DNA of 64,000 nt, from positions 97,402,001 through 97,466,000 of the forward strand of contig OZ231127.1 in NCBI GenBank assembly GCA_965153355.1, in the 5' to 3' direction. A program made the position numbers and the translations under genes. The notes under the pieces were generated by a model. That model was not told where the DNA came from. It saw only the letters and a program-made list of their open reading frames with translations, and ran no database searches. Below are positions 12,378 through 21,371 of this stretch, piece after piece. Position 1 is the first letter of the stretch. Each line of letters begins with the position of its first letter. The DNA is from Flaccisagitta enflata. Lineage: Eukaryota; Chaetognatha; Sagittoidea; Aphragmophora.

Positions 12378-12378
<1 letters not shown>
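12297..12378 (-). CDS. Candidate 82-bp host exon upstream of the Ala/His exon
   Basis: On the minus strand a (CT)n tract (the GA array at 12381-12454) ends in CAG at 12379-12381. It is followed by an 82-bp open segment and a consensus-like donor, CAAG/GTTAGT (12291-12296). The frame reads LDDDADLPHCATDVTSLGDM and then TLSRHHQ, 27 codons plus one G. That G pairs with the first two bases of the exon at 11418, so intron phase agrees and the joint reads HHQ-G-LSGVGFGG. Acceptor, donor and phase together make a real exon likely. Upstream exons were not found; introns here are filled with repeats. Confidence 0.6.

Positions 12379-12380
<2 letters not shown>

Positions 12381-12454
<74 letters not shown>
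12381..12454. repeat. (GA)n microsatellite
   Basis: Read on the minus strand this is a (CT)n tract ending at the CAG acceptor of the 82-bp exon. Confidence 0.97.
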
Positions 12455-12456
<2 letters not shown>

Positions 12457-12558
12457 CACATAAACTTAGATATCATGACATAATTTTCAATCAATCAATC
12501 AATCAATCCAATAACCATAGTATGGCATGAATAGAAAACAAAACACAAAAACAAACAA

Positions 12559-12680
12559 ACAAGGCCGTATACACGGCAGCATTAGTCGCGGAGGGGTGGG
12601 CAGGAGCGAAAAACCACAAAAAGTGACTTTGAGACGGACGGACGGACCGACCGATGGACTAATGGACCGAAAAGTAGCTT
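12559..12680 (+). mobile_element. Helentron-like element, short copy
   Basis: It starts AACAAGGCCGTATACACGGC, has GTCGCGG...GTGGGCAGGAGC, then (GGACGGACGGACC) repeats. The hairpin end is missing or decayed. Confidence 0.55.
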
Positions 12681-12919
12681 AGAGAAAGATTTAAAAAAAA
12701 AAAAAAAAAACAAAGAAAGAAAATCAAACTAATCATTTGTTCTTGAACGTAGTTAGACAATAGATACTAATAACAATAACAATAACAATAGACAATAACA
12801 ATAACAATAGATACTAATAACAAAACAGAATATAACAAGATAAAACAATTAAGGCCTGTTGTAGGGGCATCGTTGGCTCACTTAGGCCATCGCAATGCGT
12901 GTATATTTTTTTTCTTTTT

Positions 12920-13404
12920 AGTCGCGTGCACGCGACTCTATGACCCACTCTGTCCGTCTGTCTGTCGGTCGGTCACACTTTGCTTTCGTTAGCTTTTTTT
13001 GTTGCTTTATGTTATTTTAAGTTATTTCAGGTCATTTTAAGTTATTCAAAGTCATTCTAAGTCATCCTAAGTCATCCTAAGTCATTCTAAGTCATTCTTA
13101 GTCACTCAAAGTCATTTTTTTTACACCATTTAAAGTTATTTCAAGTCATCTCAATTCATTTCAAGTCATTCTTAGTAATTCTAAGTCATTTTAAGTCTGG
13201 TTTAAGTCTGGTTAAAGTCTGGTTAAAGTCTGGTTTAAATCTGGTTTAAGTCTGGTTTAAGTCTGGTTTAAGTCTGGTTTAGGTCAGGTTTAAGTCTGGT
13301 TTATGTCTGATTCTGGTCTGGTTTATGTCTGGTTTAAGTCTTGTTTTAGTCTAGTATAGGTTTGGCTTAAGGGTAGAGGATGCACAATGTTTCCGGCGCA
13401 ACTA
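12920..13404 (-). mobile_element. Helentron-like element with minisatellite core
   Basis: A perfect AGTCGCGTGCACGCGACT palindrome begins at 12920, followed by (GTCY)n. A GTCATTCTAA-type repeat and then GGTTTAAGTCT repeats (13195-13340) form the core. The far end is decayed near GGCGCAACTAAAAATC. Confidence 0.6.
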
Positions 13405-13566
13405 AAAATCTTTGATGGTGTTTGTTAGAACCCAAGGCCCCCATAGAAGCTCTGTGAAAAGTTTTATGTCACTGCCGTGAAAATTACTATAAAACAGTTG
13501 ATTTATTATTTTGTATAATAATACACCGGAATGGTAAACATTAGAACGAAAACAGAGACTAAAAAG

Positions 13567-13650
13567 TGAGGTTTTCAACGGGAATCGAACCTCAAACTTG
13601 ATTACTGCAGGCGCGCTCGTTACCACTGCACAACTGACTCGACTGAGTTA
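13567..13650 (-). tRNA. tRNA-like sequence, probably a decayed tRNA-derived SINE head
   Basis: On the minus strand a good B box (GGTTCGATTCCC, complement of 13580-13591) lies downstream of an A-box-like TGTGCAGTGGTA (complement of 13621-13632), at tRNA-like spacing. The anticodon arm and acceptor stem do not fold convincingly, so a working tRNA gene is unlikely. Confidence 0.4.
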
Positions 13651-13760
13651 CTTTGCCGGATTTGAATGAGTGTATTTATCTTGATTCAGATTTTCATGCT
13701 TCCATTTCCACGGCTGTAAAGTTTCGCAAATTGCAGGACCAATCTTTGTGCGTATGTGCG

Positions 13761-13774
<14 letters not shown>

Positions 13775-13834
<60 letters not shown>
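13775..13834. repeat. (CT)n microsatellite
   Basis: A CT array preceded by GTCTGTCTGTCT. Confidence 0.97.
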
Positions 13835-13838
<4 letters not shown>

Positions 13839-14185
13839 GACGTCGCTACTCTCACGACACAGGCTGACTGCTGACCTTTTGTTCACTGATGTACGAAGCT
13901 GTACCAAGCTGTACGAAGCTGTGATTTGACTAATGAAAAAAAAAATGCTCAGACCAAGATGCAAGACCCTCACTTTCAATTTCAAGTTTCAACGACACAA
14001 TTTTCAATGTCGCTGACGTACTCTCACTAACGTACTCTCGGTCAGTGTCATTTCTCCACTGCGTCGATAATTGAAGACGGCTCAGAAGACAACGGCACGA
14101 AACGCGAACCATGATCGAGACAATCCAATCACGGCAACCAAATCATGGCGACCTTGATTCAATCAAACGTAGGTAAAGATGTCGA

Positions 14186-14357
14186 CTGGACTACACTTTT
14201 TATTTCTTTATAAGAACATTGTTTATAAGAACATCAAGGCTTGAAATTGCCCCAAAATTAAGAACATCATAGTTATTTTTTTGTAGCTATCTCTATCTCT
14301 TATAAAGGCTTTGGCCAAAAAATGATGTTCTTATAAAAAATGAAAAGTGAAGTCCAC
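14186..14357. mobile_element. Short MITE with GTGGACTTCACTTTT-like ends
   Basis: The ends TGGACTACACTTTTT and AAAAGTGAAGTCCA form an inverted pair around internal TATAAGAACAT and ATGTTCTTATAA. The sequence is related to the MITE at 14601-15013 but its outer ends differ. Confidence 0.5.
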
Positions 14358-14469
14358 TTCTGGGTCTAGGTGTAGGAGCTTGCCGGACTGAGTTTGTAGT
14401 TTTCTGACCTTACGTTTATTTCGGATTTTAACAGGGTGGAACATTTGACGAGGGTAGTTAAATTTTAAG

Positions 14470-15146
14470 CCTTGGGGGAAGAGTTGGGTTTAGGGGTAGG
14501 GTCGGGTGTAGGGTTGGGTTTGGGGGTAGGGTTGGATTTAAGGGTAGGGTTGGATTTAAGGGTAGGATTAGTTTTAGGGGTAGGGTTGGTTTTAGGGGTA
14601 CACGCTTTTCTTTTTATAAGAACACTGTTTATAGCTATCAAATTTAGCTAAAAAAAAAGAACATCTTAAGAACATGCTCAGCTTCAGATTTGAAGATAAG
14701 AATATAAGTTTTTTAAAAAAGTTGTAAAATTAGATGAAAAACCCTGAGTGATGGATATTTTGATAATGCTTTATAAAATAAATCATTATTTATCAAATAT
14801 TAATTTTACATTTTTTTTTGTTTAATGAAAATGTTTTTTTTTCCTAATTGCTTGCAAAACAAACTTTTATATTGTTAAAGATATATGATTAAAGAGATTA
14901 TCTAATTCAAAAATAAGAACATGTTAAGAACGCTTGAGCCTCAAAAAGGGGCTGAAAATAAAAACGCTGAGGCTGACTTTAAAAATCCATGTTCTTATAA
15001 AATGAAAAGCGTGTAGTTGGTTTTAGGGGTAGGGTTGGGTTTAGGAGGAGGGTTGGGTTGGGTTTAGGGGGAGGGTTGGGTTTAGGGGGAGGGTTGGGTT
15101 TAGGGGGAGGGTTGGGTTTAGGGGTAGGGTTGGGTTTAGGGGTAGG
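14470..15146. repeat. GGGTTTAGGGGTAGGGTT minisatellite, left part
   Basis: Degenerate telomere-like units are G-rich on the plus strand, interrupted by a MITE at 14601-15013. Confidence 0.85.
14601..15013. mobile_element. MITE, GCTTTTC family (TA duplication)
   Basis: The ends are CACGCTTTTC...GAAAAGCGTG with TA on both sides (14599-14600, 15014-15015), inserted in the minisatellite. Subterminal TATAAGAACA and CTGAGGCT words recur in the copies at 35038, 40122, 49997, 51170 and 51985. Confidence 0.85.
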
Positions 15147-15815
15147 TTTGAACCGAAAGCGAAATAGTGGTATACTTTCTTATAACGCTAACCCTAACCC
15201 TAACCCTAACCCGTGACGCTCATGAGCGTGTACATGCCGCTCACTTAGTGAAACATTAACCCTAACCCTAACCCTAACCCTAACCTCCAAACCCTAACCC
15301 TAACCTCACTATCCAGCCCTAACCCTGACCCTAACCCTAACCCGAGAAACATAACCCTAACCCTAACCCTAACCCTAACCCGAGAAACACAACCCTAACC
15401 CTAACCCTAACCTTAGTCTCGAATCATAACCCTAACCCTAACCCTAACCCATATGACTGAAGTGCATTCGCGGGAATGGGTTTGAACCGAAAGCGAAATA
15501 GTGCTATACTTTCTTATAACGCTAACCCTAACCCTAACCCTAACCCATGACGCTCATGAGCGTGTACATGCCGCTCACTTAGTGAAACATTAACCCTAAC
15601 CCTAACCCTAACCCTAACCTCCAAACCCTAACCCTAACCTCATTATCCAGCCCTAACCCTAACCCTAACCCTAACCCGAGAAACACAACCCTAACCCTAA
15701 CCCTAACCCTAACCCGAGAAACATAACCCTAACCCTAACCCTAACCCTAACCCAAAAACATAACCCTAACCCTAACCCTAACCCTAACCCGTACAACAGA
15801 AGTGCATTCGCGGGA
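15147..15815. repeat. Subtelomere-like repeat, two 334-bp units with (CCCTAA)n
   Basis: Two tandem units begin TTTGAACCGAAAGCGAAATA at 15147 and 15481 (period 334). Each holds five or more runs of exact CCCTAA separated by conserved non-telomeric spacers (CGCTCATGAGCGTGTACATG, CGAGAAACA). The C-rich strand reads left to right, as at a left chromosome end. The array faces the (TTAGGG)n array at 20125. Confidence 0.9.
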
Positions 15816-16121
15816 ATGGGTTTGGTTTCATGCTAACGCCTTCTCTCGCCTAAGGCAACGATAGCGAGCTCACCACCGAGGCGGAGAGAAGCAGACGGTC
15901 ATCGGTAAAACCCTTGGATGGTCATTTCACCGGTGCCTGTGATCGGCCAATGGCCGAGGTAGTGAGTTTCTTTACTGGCACGCGGGGAAGCGGGTTATTT
16001 TTGGTCAAGACTCGCGCATGGTCACCGAGCCTCTCTTTTCAGCTTCACCCTCGTTTGACCGCTCCCGGTCACTACAACCGCGGGTCAATTTTCAACCACC
16101 GTTGGCCCGAGGAAGCGGCGG

Positions 16122-16152
16122 TATAAAAGGCAGTCGGCTGCCGAAGTTTCAT
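16122..16152 (+). promoter_or_regulatory. TATA-box promoter of the recombinase gene
   Basis: TATAAAAG at 16122-16129 is followed about 27 bp later by a TTTCATTC initiator-like sequence and the ATG at 16161, giving a very short leader. The preceding 300 bp (15817-16120) is GC-rich without another feature. Confidence 0.6.
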
Positions 16153-16160
16153 TCTTCGCC

Positions 16161-17972
16161 ATGAAACAATTTACCTGTCCGGTCTGCAAACGCCAAGAGC
16201 CGTGTACGTATGAAGGCGAGAATAAAAAGCCCACCATCCATTTGAACGTTCCTTGGCAGGGCCTTCCGTTAACAGTCACAAGCTCCGGCGAACAGTGCTA
16301 CCCATGCCCGCGCTGCAAACTTGACGAGAACGGCGAGTCAAAGATCCGAACATGGACCCAAGCCGAGCTTCGAATTCACAAACGCCTGCGGCAACATTTC
16401 ACCCGCCACCATCACGGCAAATTAGCCGATTTCTACACGCCCGAGGAGATAGTGAAATTTTATGATGACGCGCGTCGCCTAAGATGTGAATTGATCCATG
16501 GCCCCGAGATCGAGCAACGTGAAGAACCGCCAACCAATTCATCCAAGGCTGAAAGCCCGGAACCACCACCGAAGCGCGTTTGGAAAATTTCATTGACTCC
16601 GTCAACCAACATTACCCTTCCTTCGAACTTTGAAGGGTGGCTCGCCGGGGAAGTGAGTAAACTCACCGCTAAAACGTATAGCGGAGTGATCCGAATATTT
16701 CTCGAATTTCAACGAGCCAAGGGCGCGAAAGGCACCTTAGCGGATGTTTGGGACTTTGACGCCGTCAAATTATTCTTGGATGAAAAGAAGAGCCAGGCCA
16801 AGCCGTCGACCCTCTTTAATTACTTTTTCGCTTTGCAATCGGCGCAAAAGTTCACTCAGCTTGAAGGGATCGCGGCACCAACAAAGCTCACAACGTTGAA
16901 GTTTGATTCTTTGGGAAAGCAACTTTGCCGGGCGAAGACGGCTCACTACAAGGTCATTGCTGCGGAAAAGCGCAAGAGCGGAATTAGTCTTCATCTCGTG
17001 AAAGAGAAGATCCTGGACGATCCCGCTCCTCGTACTCACTTCGACAAGCTCGTTCGTCAAGCTCAACAAGGGTTTTCGCTGACACCATCGGACTATCGCT
17101 GGGCGACGGGTTACGCGGCGTTCAACTTGCAGGCGAGTAACTTTAAGCGGAACGGGAATCTCGCCAAAATCTCGTACGAAACAGCAATCAAGCGCCTCAA
17201 GGCTGCGTTGAGGAAGGGCACCTCTTGCGAACTTGAGGTAACCGAAGCGACTAAAACGGGCGGAACCGAGGTCTTCTCAGTCATCCATCGTGACCGTATC
17301 GAAATCCTTCTTCATTACGGCAAATTCATCCGGGCCAAAACAGCGAGCGGCCGACAGGACCCCGCTTTCTTTCTCAACAGCGTCGGGAAAAGGATTACCC
17401 AACTCGCGCCGTTTATCAAGGCCGTGGCAAAATCGGTCGGCCTACCTTCACTCACCATCAAAGATTTGAGGTCTCAAATTGAGACAGAGGCTGCGTTTCG
17501 AGGTGATTTAGTCGACCGGGCAGAAATCGCCAGTCATCTCGCTCATACAGAGGCAACGCGGGATCGTCACTACCTCCTCAACGATCACAGGCGTAGTCGA
17601 AAGGCGGCAAAGGAGCTAATTATGCTCTTAGACCGCGCAGAACCCGATGCTACAATGGACACGGACTCGGACGATGCGCAGGAAAGCGACTCGGATGCAG
17701 AAGCCGTAAGAGAATCGATCCCATCAACACTCACGGAGGATGCGGAGCCCACGGGGGAATCGAACCCTTCAACGTCCGCGGAAGACAGCACCGAACTACA
17801 GGAAAGCTCGCCAATAGATCAAAGTGTCACCGAGGAACCCGCCAAACTACCAACAGATGATTCAAGCTCAACGCCTGAAGAAGAGAACTCTTCCGTCAAC
17901 ATCCGTCACCTTCGAAGCGGGCGGACCGTGACCTCGGAAATGAGGCCAAAGCCGAAGAAGAGACGTAGATGA
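16161..17972 (+). CDS. Tyrosine recombinase, Crypton-like, 603 aa
   Basis: This is a site-specific recombinase expected to cut and join DNA through a phosphotyrosine. The N-terminus has zinc-binding motifs: C6-x2-C9...C15 and C46/C49-x2-C52 with H73, H79 and H83-85. A helical core-binding region follows (about 158-235, LTAKTYSGVIRIFLEF). The catalytic domain (about 285-480) ends with K434-D-L-R437 in the HxxR position and H459-x2-H462-TEATRDRH-Y471, which supplies the His and nucleophilic Tyr. The first catalytic Arg could not be placed with certainty. An acidic Ser/Glu-rich tail and a KPKKRRR nuclear signal (597-603) close the protein. The frame is intronless and intact, with its own TATA box. 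No reverse transcriptase lies beside it in the same block, which favours Crypton over DIRS/Ngaro. It sits between outward-facing telomeric arrays and antisense to an 18S-like sequence. Confidence 0.75.
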   Translation: MKQFTCPVCKRQEPCTYEGENKKPTIHLNVPWQGLPLTVTSSGEQCYPCPRCKLDENGESKIRTWTQAELRIHKRLRQHFTRHHHGKLADFYTPEEIVKFYDDARRLRCELIHGPEIEQREEPPTNSSKAESPEPPPKRVWKISLTPSTNITLPSNFEGWLAGEVSKLTAKTYSGVIRIFLEFQRAKGAKGTLADVWDFDAVKLFLDEKKSQAKPSTLFNYFFALQSAQKFTQLEGIAAPTKLTTLKFDSLGKQLCRAKTAHYKVIAAEKRKSGISLHLVKEKILDDPAPRTHFDKLVRQAQQGFSLTPSDYRWATGYAAFNLQASNFKRNGNLAKISYETAIKRLKAALRKGTSCELEVTEATKTGGTEVFSVIHRDRIEILLHYGKFIRAKTASGRQDPAFFLNSVGKRITQLAPFIKAVAKSVGLPSLTIKDLRSQIETEAAFRGDLVDRAEIASHLAHTEATRDRHYLLNDHRRSRKAAKELIMLLDRAEPDATMDTDSDDAQESDSDAEAVRESIPSTLTEDAEPTGESNPSTSAEDSTELQESSPIDQSVTEEPAKLPTDDSSSTPEEENSSVNIRHLRSGRTVTSEMRPKPKKRRR

Positions 17973-18160
17973 TCGCGGTGTTTTTTATTTGTAATAGAAC
18001 TTGCCTACGTTTGTCCTATCACTGTTTATTTGCCCCATTCAGTCTCGGTCAAAGCGGTGGAAAGCCGCAGTTTTCGTTTAACGGTCAATTTTTGCCATCT
18101 TTCGGGTATGGATCTAGCTAGATAACGAGGGTATCGGGTTTTCTCGTTCGAGTCGAAAGA

Positions 18161-18773
18161 CGGCCATGCACCACCATTTGAGTACGCCAATCCTCGCGGA
18201 GTCTGCGCCGGGATTAGGTTCCCGGTGTTGAGTCAAATTAAGCCCAGAGGGTAGGGTTCATCCGTCAATTCCTTTAAGTTTCGCATCATTATTGATCGTC
18301 ACTACATCCCCGTGCCGGGGGTGGGTAATTTGCGTGCCTGCTGCCTTCCTTGGATGTGGTAGCCGTTTCTCATGCTCCCTCACCGGAGTAGAACCCTTAT
18401 TCCCCGCTACCCGTTATCACCACGGTAGGCCGGGCTCCTACCGTCGACAGTTGATAAGGCAGACATTTATTAGATCAGCCGCCGGCGCAAGGCCATGCGG
18501 TCAAGTGGAGTTATCCAGAGTTCATCAAACGGGACAGCCGCCACGGCGGAACCGCGGTGCGCCGATTGGTCTTGATGGGATAAAGACATCGCGACCCTTG
18601 CGGGCCCCGATGGCGATGGCATGTATTAGCTCTAGAATTACCACAGTTATCCAAACGCCGCATCCGAGGATGCGGCCGAAGATCTAAGGAACCTTAGCTG
18701 ATTTAATGAGCTGTTCGCGGCTTAGCCATTTGGCTGACACTTGCATGGCTTTATCTTTGAGACAAGCATATGA
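18161..18773 (-). rRNA. Shortened, rearranged 18S rRNA-like sequence (pseudogene or derived RNA)
   Basis: Read on the minus strand it starts in the conserved 5' region (ATCATATGCTTGTCTCAAAG, complement of about 18754-18773). It continues through GGTAATTCTAGAGCTAATAC and GGCAGCAGGCACGCAAATTA. It then jumps directly from the TAGTGACGA segment to the universal GAAACTTAAAGGAATTGACG block near 18265-18290. The V4 and following central region, several hundred bases in normal 18S, is missing. The following helix is much shorter than usual before GGTGGTGCATGGCCG (about 18161-18175). The first bases of normal 18S upstream of CATATGC are replaced. Diverged sequence continues to about 18030. Functional rRNA is unlikely. 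Confidence 0.8.
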
Positions 18774-18982
18774 TCAGAAACGAGCAGTTGGCTCGCCACT
18801 AGAGGGATCCAAAGGGAAAAAGAAAGAAAAACTCGCTAGTCCCAACTAACGTCACCAGGGCGGACAAAGACAGGCTGCGGACATGCAAACATCGGACAAG
18901 GGGAAAGGCCAACACCAACCCCAGCCCTCTTCAAAGAGGGATACGGTCTTAGCGGACAGAGGGACAGGCAAAGAAAGCAGCG

Positions 18983-18987
<5 letters not shown>

Positions 18988-19040
<53 letters not shown>
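18988..19040. repeat. (GA)n microsatellite in the rDNA-like region
   Basis: A GA array lies between the two 18S-derived pieces. Confidence 0.95.
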
Positions 19041-19042
<2 letters not shown>

Positions 19043-19047
19043 GGAAG

Positions 19048-19115
19048 TAGGTAATTTGCGTGCCTGCTGCCTTCCTTGGATGTGGCTGCGGTTTCTCATG
19101 CTCCCTCTCGGTCGC
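19048..19115 (-). rRNA. Second 18S fragment, about 65 bp
   Basis: It repeats the stretch at about 18325-18390 (complement of the CACGCAAATTAC block through the CATGAGAAAC segment) with a few changes, then diverges into spacer-like GC-rich DNA. Confidence 0.75.
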
Positions 19116-19119
19116 AGGG

Positions 19120-19885
19120 ACCGCGTCGCTACCCCTCGCAAAAAAAACGGGGCGGGGTCACATCACCATCACCCTGGCCGCCTGGACAAGGGTGCTAGCC
19201 GGGACCCAGGAGAAGCGACAGGTCCATCGCGAGCCGATTTGAGGTGCGGCGACTCCCCGTGCTGCCAGCGAGGAATCGGGTTTTGGGTCTGAAAAAGCCC
19301 GTCGCATTGTTTTCATAGCCTCAGCCGCGAGGCTCGCGTATATGCCTCTCCCGATGGATGGATCGATCCAGGTCGCCCCATCGACGGTCGCTCGTAGTGT
19401 CGAGGCTCGGTCCCGTCACCAACCGATCCCCGCTGATTTTTCGCCCCTACGGTGCTGGTCGCGTAAGATGGCGGTGCATCGTCGCGGACCGAAGAAGCCC
19501 ATTGCGCTGCTTCTCATACCCTCGGTCTCTCGTAGTGTCGAGGCTCGGTCCCGTCGCCAACCGATCCCCGCTGATTTTTCGCCCCTACGGTGCTGGTCGT
19601 GTACAATCGCGGTGCATCATCGCGGACGGAAGAAGCCCATCGCGCTGTCTTTCATACCCTCGGCCAGGAAGCCCACTTCACTGCCCCTCCCGGAGAAAGG
19701 ACGGGGCCGGGTCGTGTCGCCATCACCGGAGCCGCTTGGACAAGGGTGCTAGCCGGGACCCGCGGGTAGCGGTGAGACCGTCCGATGGTCTCTCGGGGCG
19801 GAAGGGAGGTCGCGGCGAATCCACCGGACCCGCCACACCAGGCGAGCCGAGGCCTCCCCTACCCAGTAAGGGAATTCCACGTGAC
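19120..19885. repeat. rDNA-spacer-like GC-rich region with a 138-bp tandem pair
   Basis: Units at 19387-19524 and 19525-19662 are about 90 percent alike. A longer-range duplicate of GACAAGGGTGCTAGCCGGGA occurs at 19178 and 19738. GC content and tandem structure resemble an rDNA intergenic or external transcribed spacer, but identity is not proven. Open frames here are not convincing genes. Confidence 0.6.
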
Positions 19886-20081
19886 AAGAGGGGCTAGCGG
19901 GGTTGAAATCCATTATGAAGCAATTTGGCTTCTGGGTGATATTGACAGGTCAATTTGACAAAAAGTCCCTTATATATGTATCTCTATACATTATAAAGGC
20001 TATATAGAGCAAATTGGCCTGCCTATCTGACCAACAAATGAAATCGCTTTAACATGGATTTCAACCCCGCTAGCCCCTCTT
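19886..20081. repeat. Perfect 28-bp inverted repeat bounding a 140-bp AT-rich spacer
   Basis: The arms 19886-19913 and 20054-20081 are exact reverse complements (core GGGGCTAGCGGGGTTGAA). The spacer contains TATATATG and CTATATAG. It could be a MITE, although no target duplication is evident, or a recombinase recognition structure between the spacer-like DNA and the telomeric array. Confidence 0.85.
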
Positions 20082-20124
20082 TTAACCCGGATCAAAAACG
20101 GGATCCCTTTATTTTCTATATAAA

Positions 20125-20471
20125 TTAGGGTTAGGGTTAGGGTTTGACTCACTTTGGAGGTACGTCCTTCTGAAATGAGTAAAATGGGTTAGGGTTAGGG
20201 TTAGGGTTTGACTTCACTTTGGAGGTACATGTTGCGGGTTAGGGTTAGGGTTAGGGTTTGGCTTCACTTTGGAGGTACGTCCTTCTGAAATGAGTAAAAA
20301 TGGGTTAGGGTTAGGGTTTGACTTCACTTTGGAGGTACATGTTGCGGGTTAGGGTTAGGGTTAGGGTTTGACTTCACTTTTGAGGTACGTCCTTCTGAAA
20401 CAAGTAAAAATGGGTTAGGGTTAGGGTTAGGGTTAGGGTTAGACTTCACTTTGGAGGTACATGTTGCGGGT
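20125..20471. repeat. (TTAGGG)n subtelomere-like array, part before the retrotransposon
   Basis: Exact TTAGGG runs alternate with conserved spacers (TTTGACTTCACTTTGGAGGT, ACGTCCTTCTGAAATGAGTA, ACATGTTGCGGG). The G-rich strand reads left to right, as at a right chromosome end. The last four bases GGGT (20468-20471) are the target duplication of the gypsy element. Confidence 0.95.
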
Positions 20472-21354
20472 TGTGGCGTATATGACATTACTGCTTTTAT
20501 TTTAACATAAAACGTCTATATTCGCTTATTTCATATTTAGACCAAAAATCTCATTTGCATACTATGGTGGGATTATGGGTGCATTGGATCCGTCTCGTTA
20601 TCCTCTTTCATTTGATACCTCGCACTTGATTCTGCTATCTATACTTTAGAAGTTATAGAGGTTTTTCTATTAACTGCCCTTTCACCCCCAGGGTACCCCA
20701 GGGGCAGCTTGGGATCCACCCCATACATCGACCCCTCTATCCCCCTCCGGGTTAAAGCTTAACCAAAGGAGACCCCAAATCCGGGGTCAAAAATGACCCA
20801 GCTCCAGCCGTTTAGGAGCTAGTGCCCCTGCCCCTTTAGGAGCCTTTTTGGAGCTCAGAGCCTCGGCTGCCGAGATGCTCTCATTTTTCCCCTTCCTTCA
20901 AGCCTCCTTTGGTTCACTGTAGATGGCGCTAGTAGTCTCATCTCCGCGGTTATATTGCTCCTTTGTTTATCCTTCCTTAGCTTGGTTTCCAATCCAAGAT
21001 GGCGGCGCCCTTGGCTCCGTTCCCGGCCGCGGTAGCTTACCTGTGAGATAGAGTTCCTTCATTCTGGTTCTGTGTTTTTGGTCTGAAAATAGACTGGTAT
21101 CTTCTTTGATTAAAAGCCTTGTTTTTATTTGCCTAAGGCCTTAGAGCCTTTGACTATCAAGACTTGTGATACATACCCCAAGGGTATAAGTGTTCTATGT
21201 ATATGGTACATACCCCAAGGGTATATGTGTATGATTCATGGGCTAATGCCCCAAAAGACTTGTACTTTACTTTGGGATGTGAATTAAGTATATGACTGCA
21301 TATGAACATACTCAACTTGTTGGAGTCCAAGTTGGTCCTAAAGTAACAGCCACA
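20472..21354 (+). repeat. 5' LTR
   Basis: TG...CA termini with 6-bp inverted ends. It matches the 3' LTR except for about five substitutions (for example near 20759, 20946 and 21104). Confidence 0.95.
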
Positions 21355-21357
21355 AAT

Positions 21358-21371
21358 TGGTGACTACCGAC
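21358..21371 (+). promoter_or_regulatory. Primer-binding site, tRNA-Trp-like
   Basis: TGGTGACTACCGAC starts 3 bp after the LTR. The 3' end of metazoan tRNA-Trp predicts TGGTGACCCCGAC, which differs only at the centre. CsRn1-clade elements are known to use tRNA-Trp. Confidence 0.6.

Noticed and set aside
11485-12483. 332-codon open frame rich in FIHSF
   Set aside because: It is produced by the (CATT)n array. The real coding signal is on the other strand at its edges.
15187-15800. A true chromosome end inside the window
   Set aside because: Sequence continues on both sides of every telomeric array, so the arrays are interstitial in this assembly.
18292-19897. Open frames of 100-180 codons in the rDNA-like region
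   Set aside because: They overlap 18S-derived and spacer-like tandem DNA and carry no recognisable domain.
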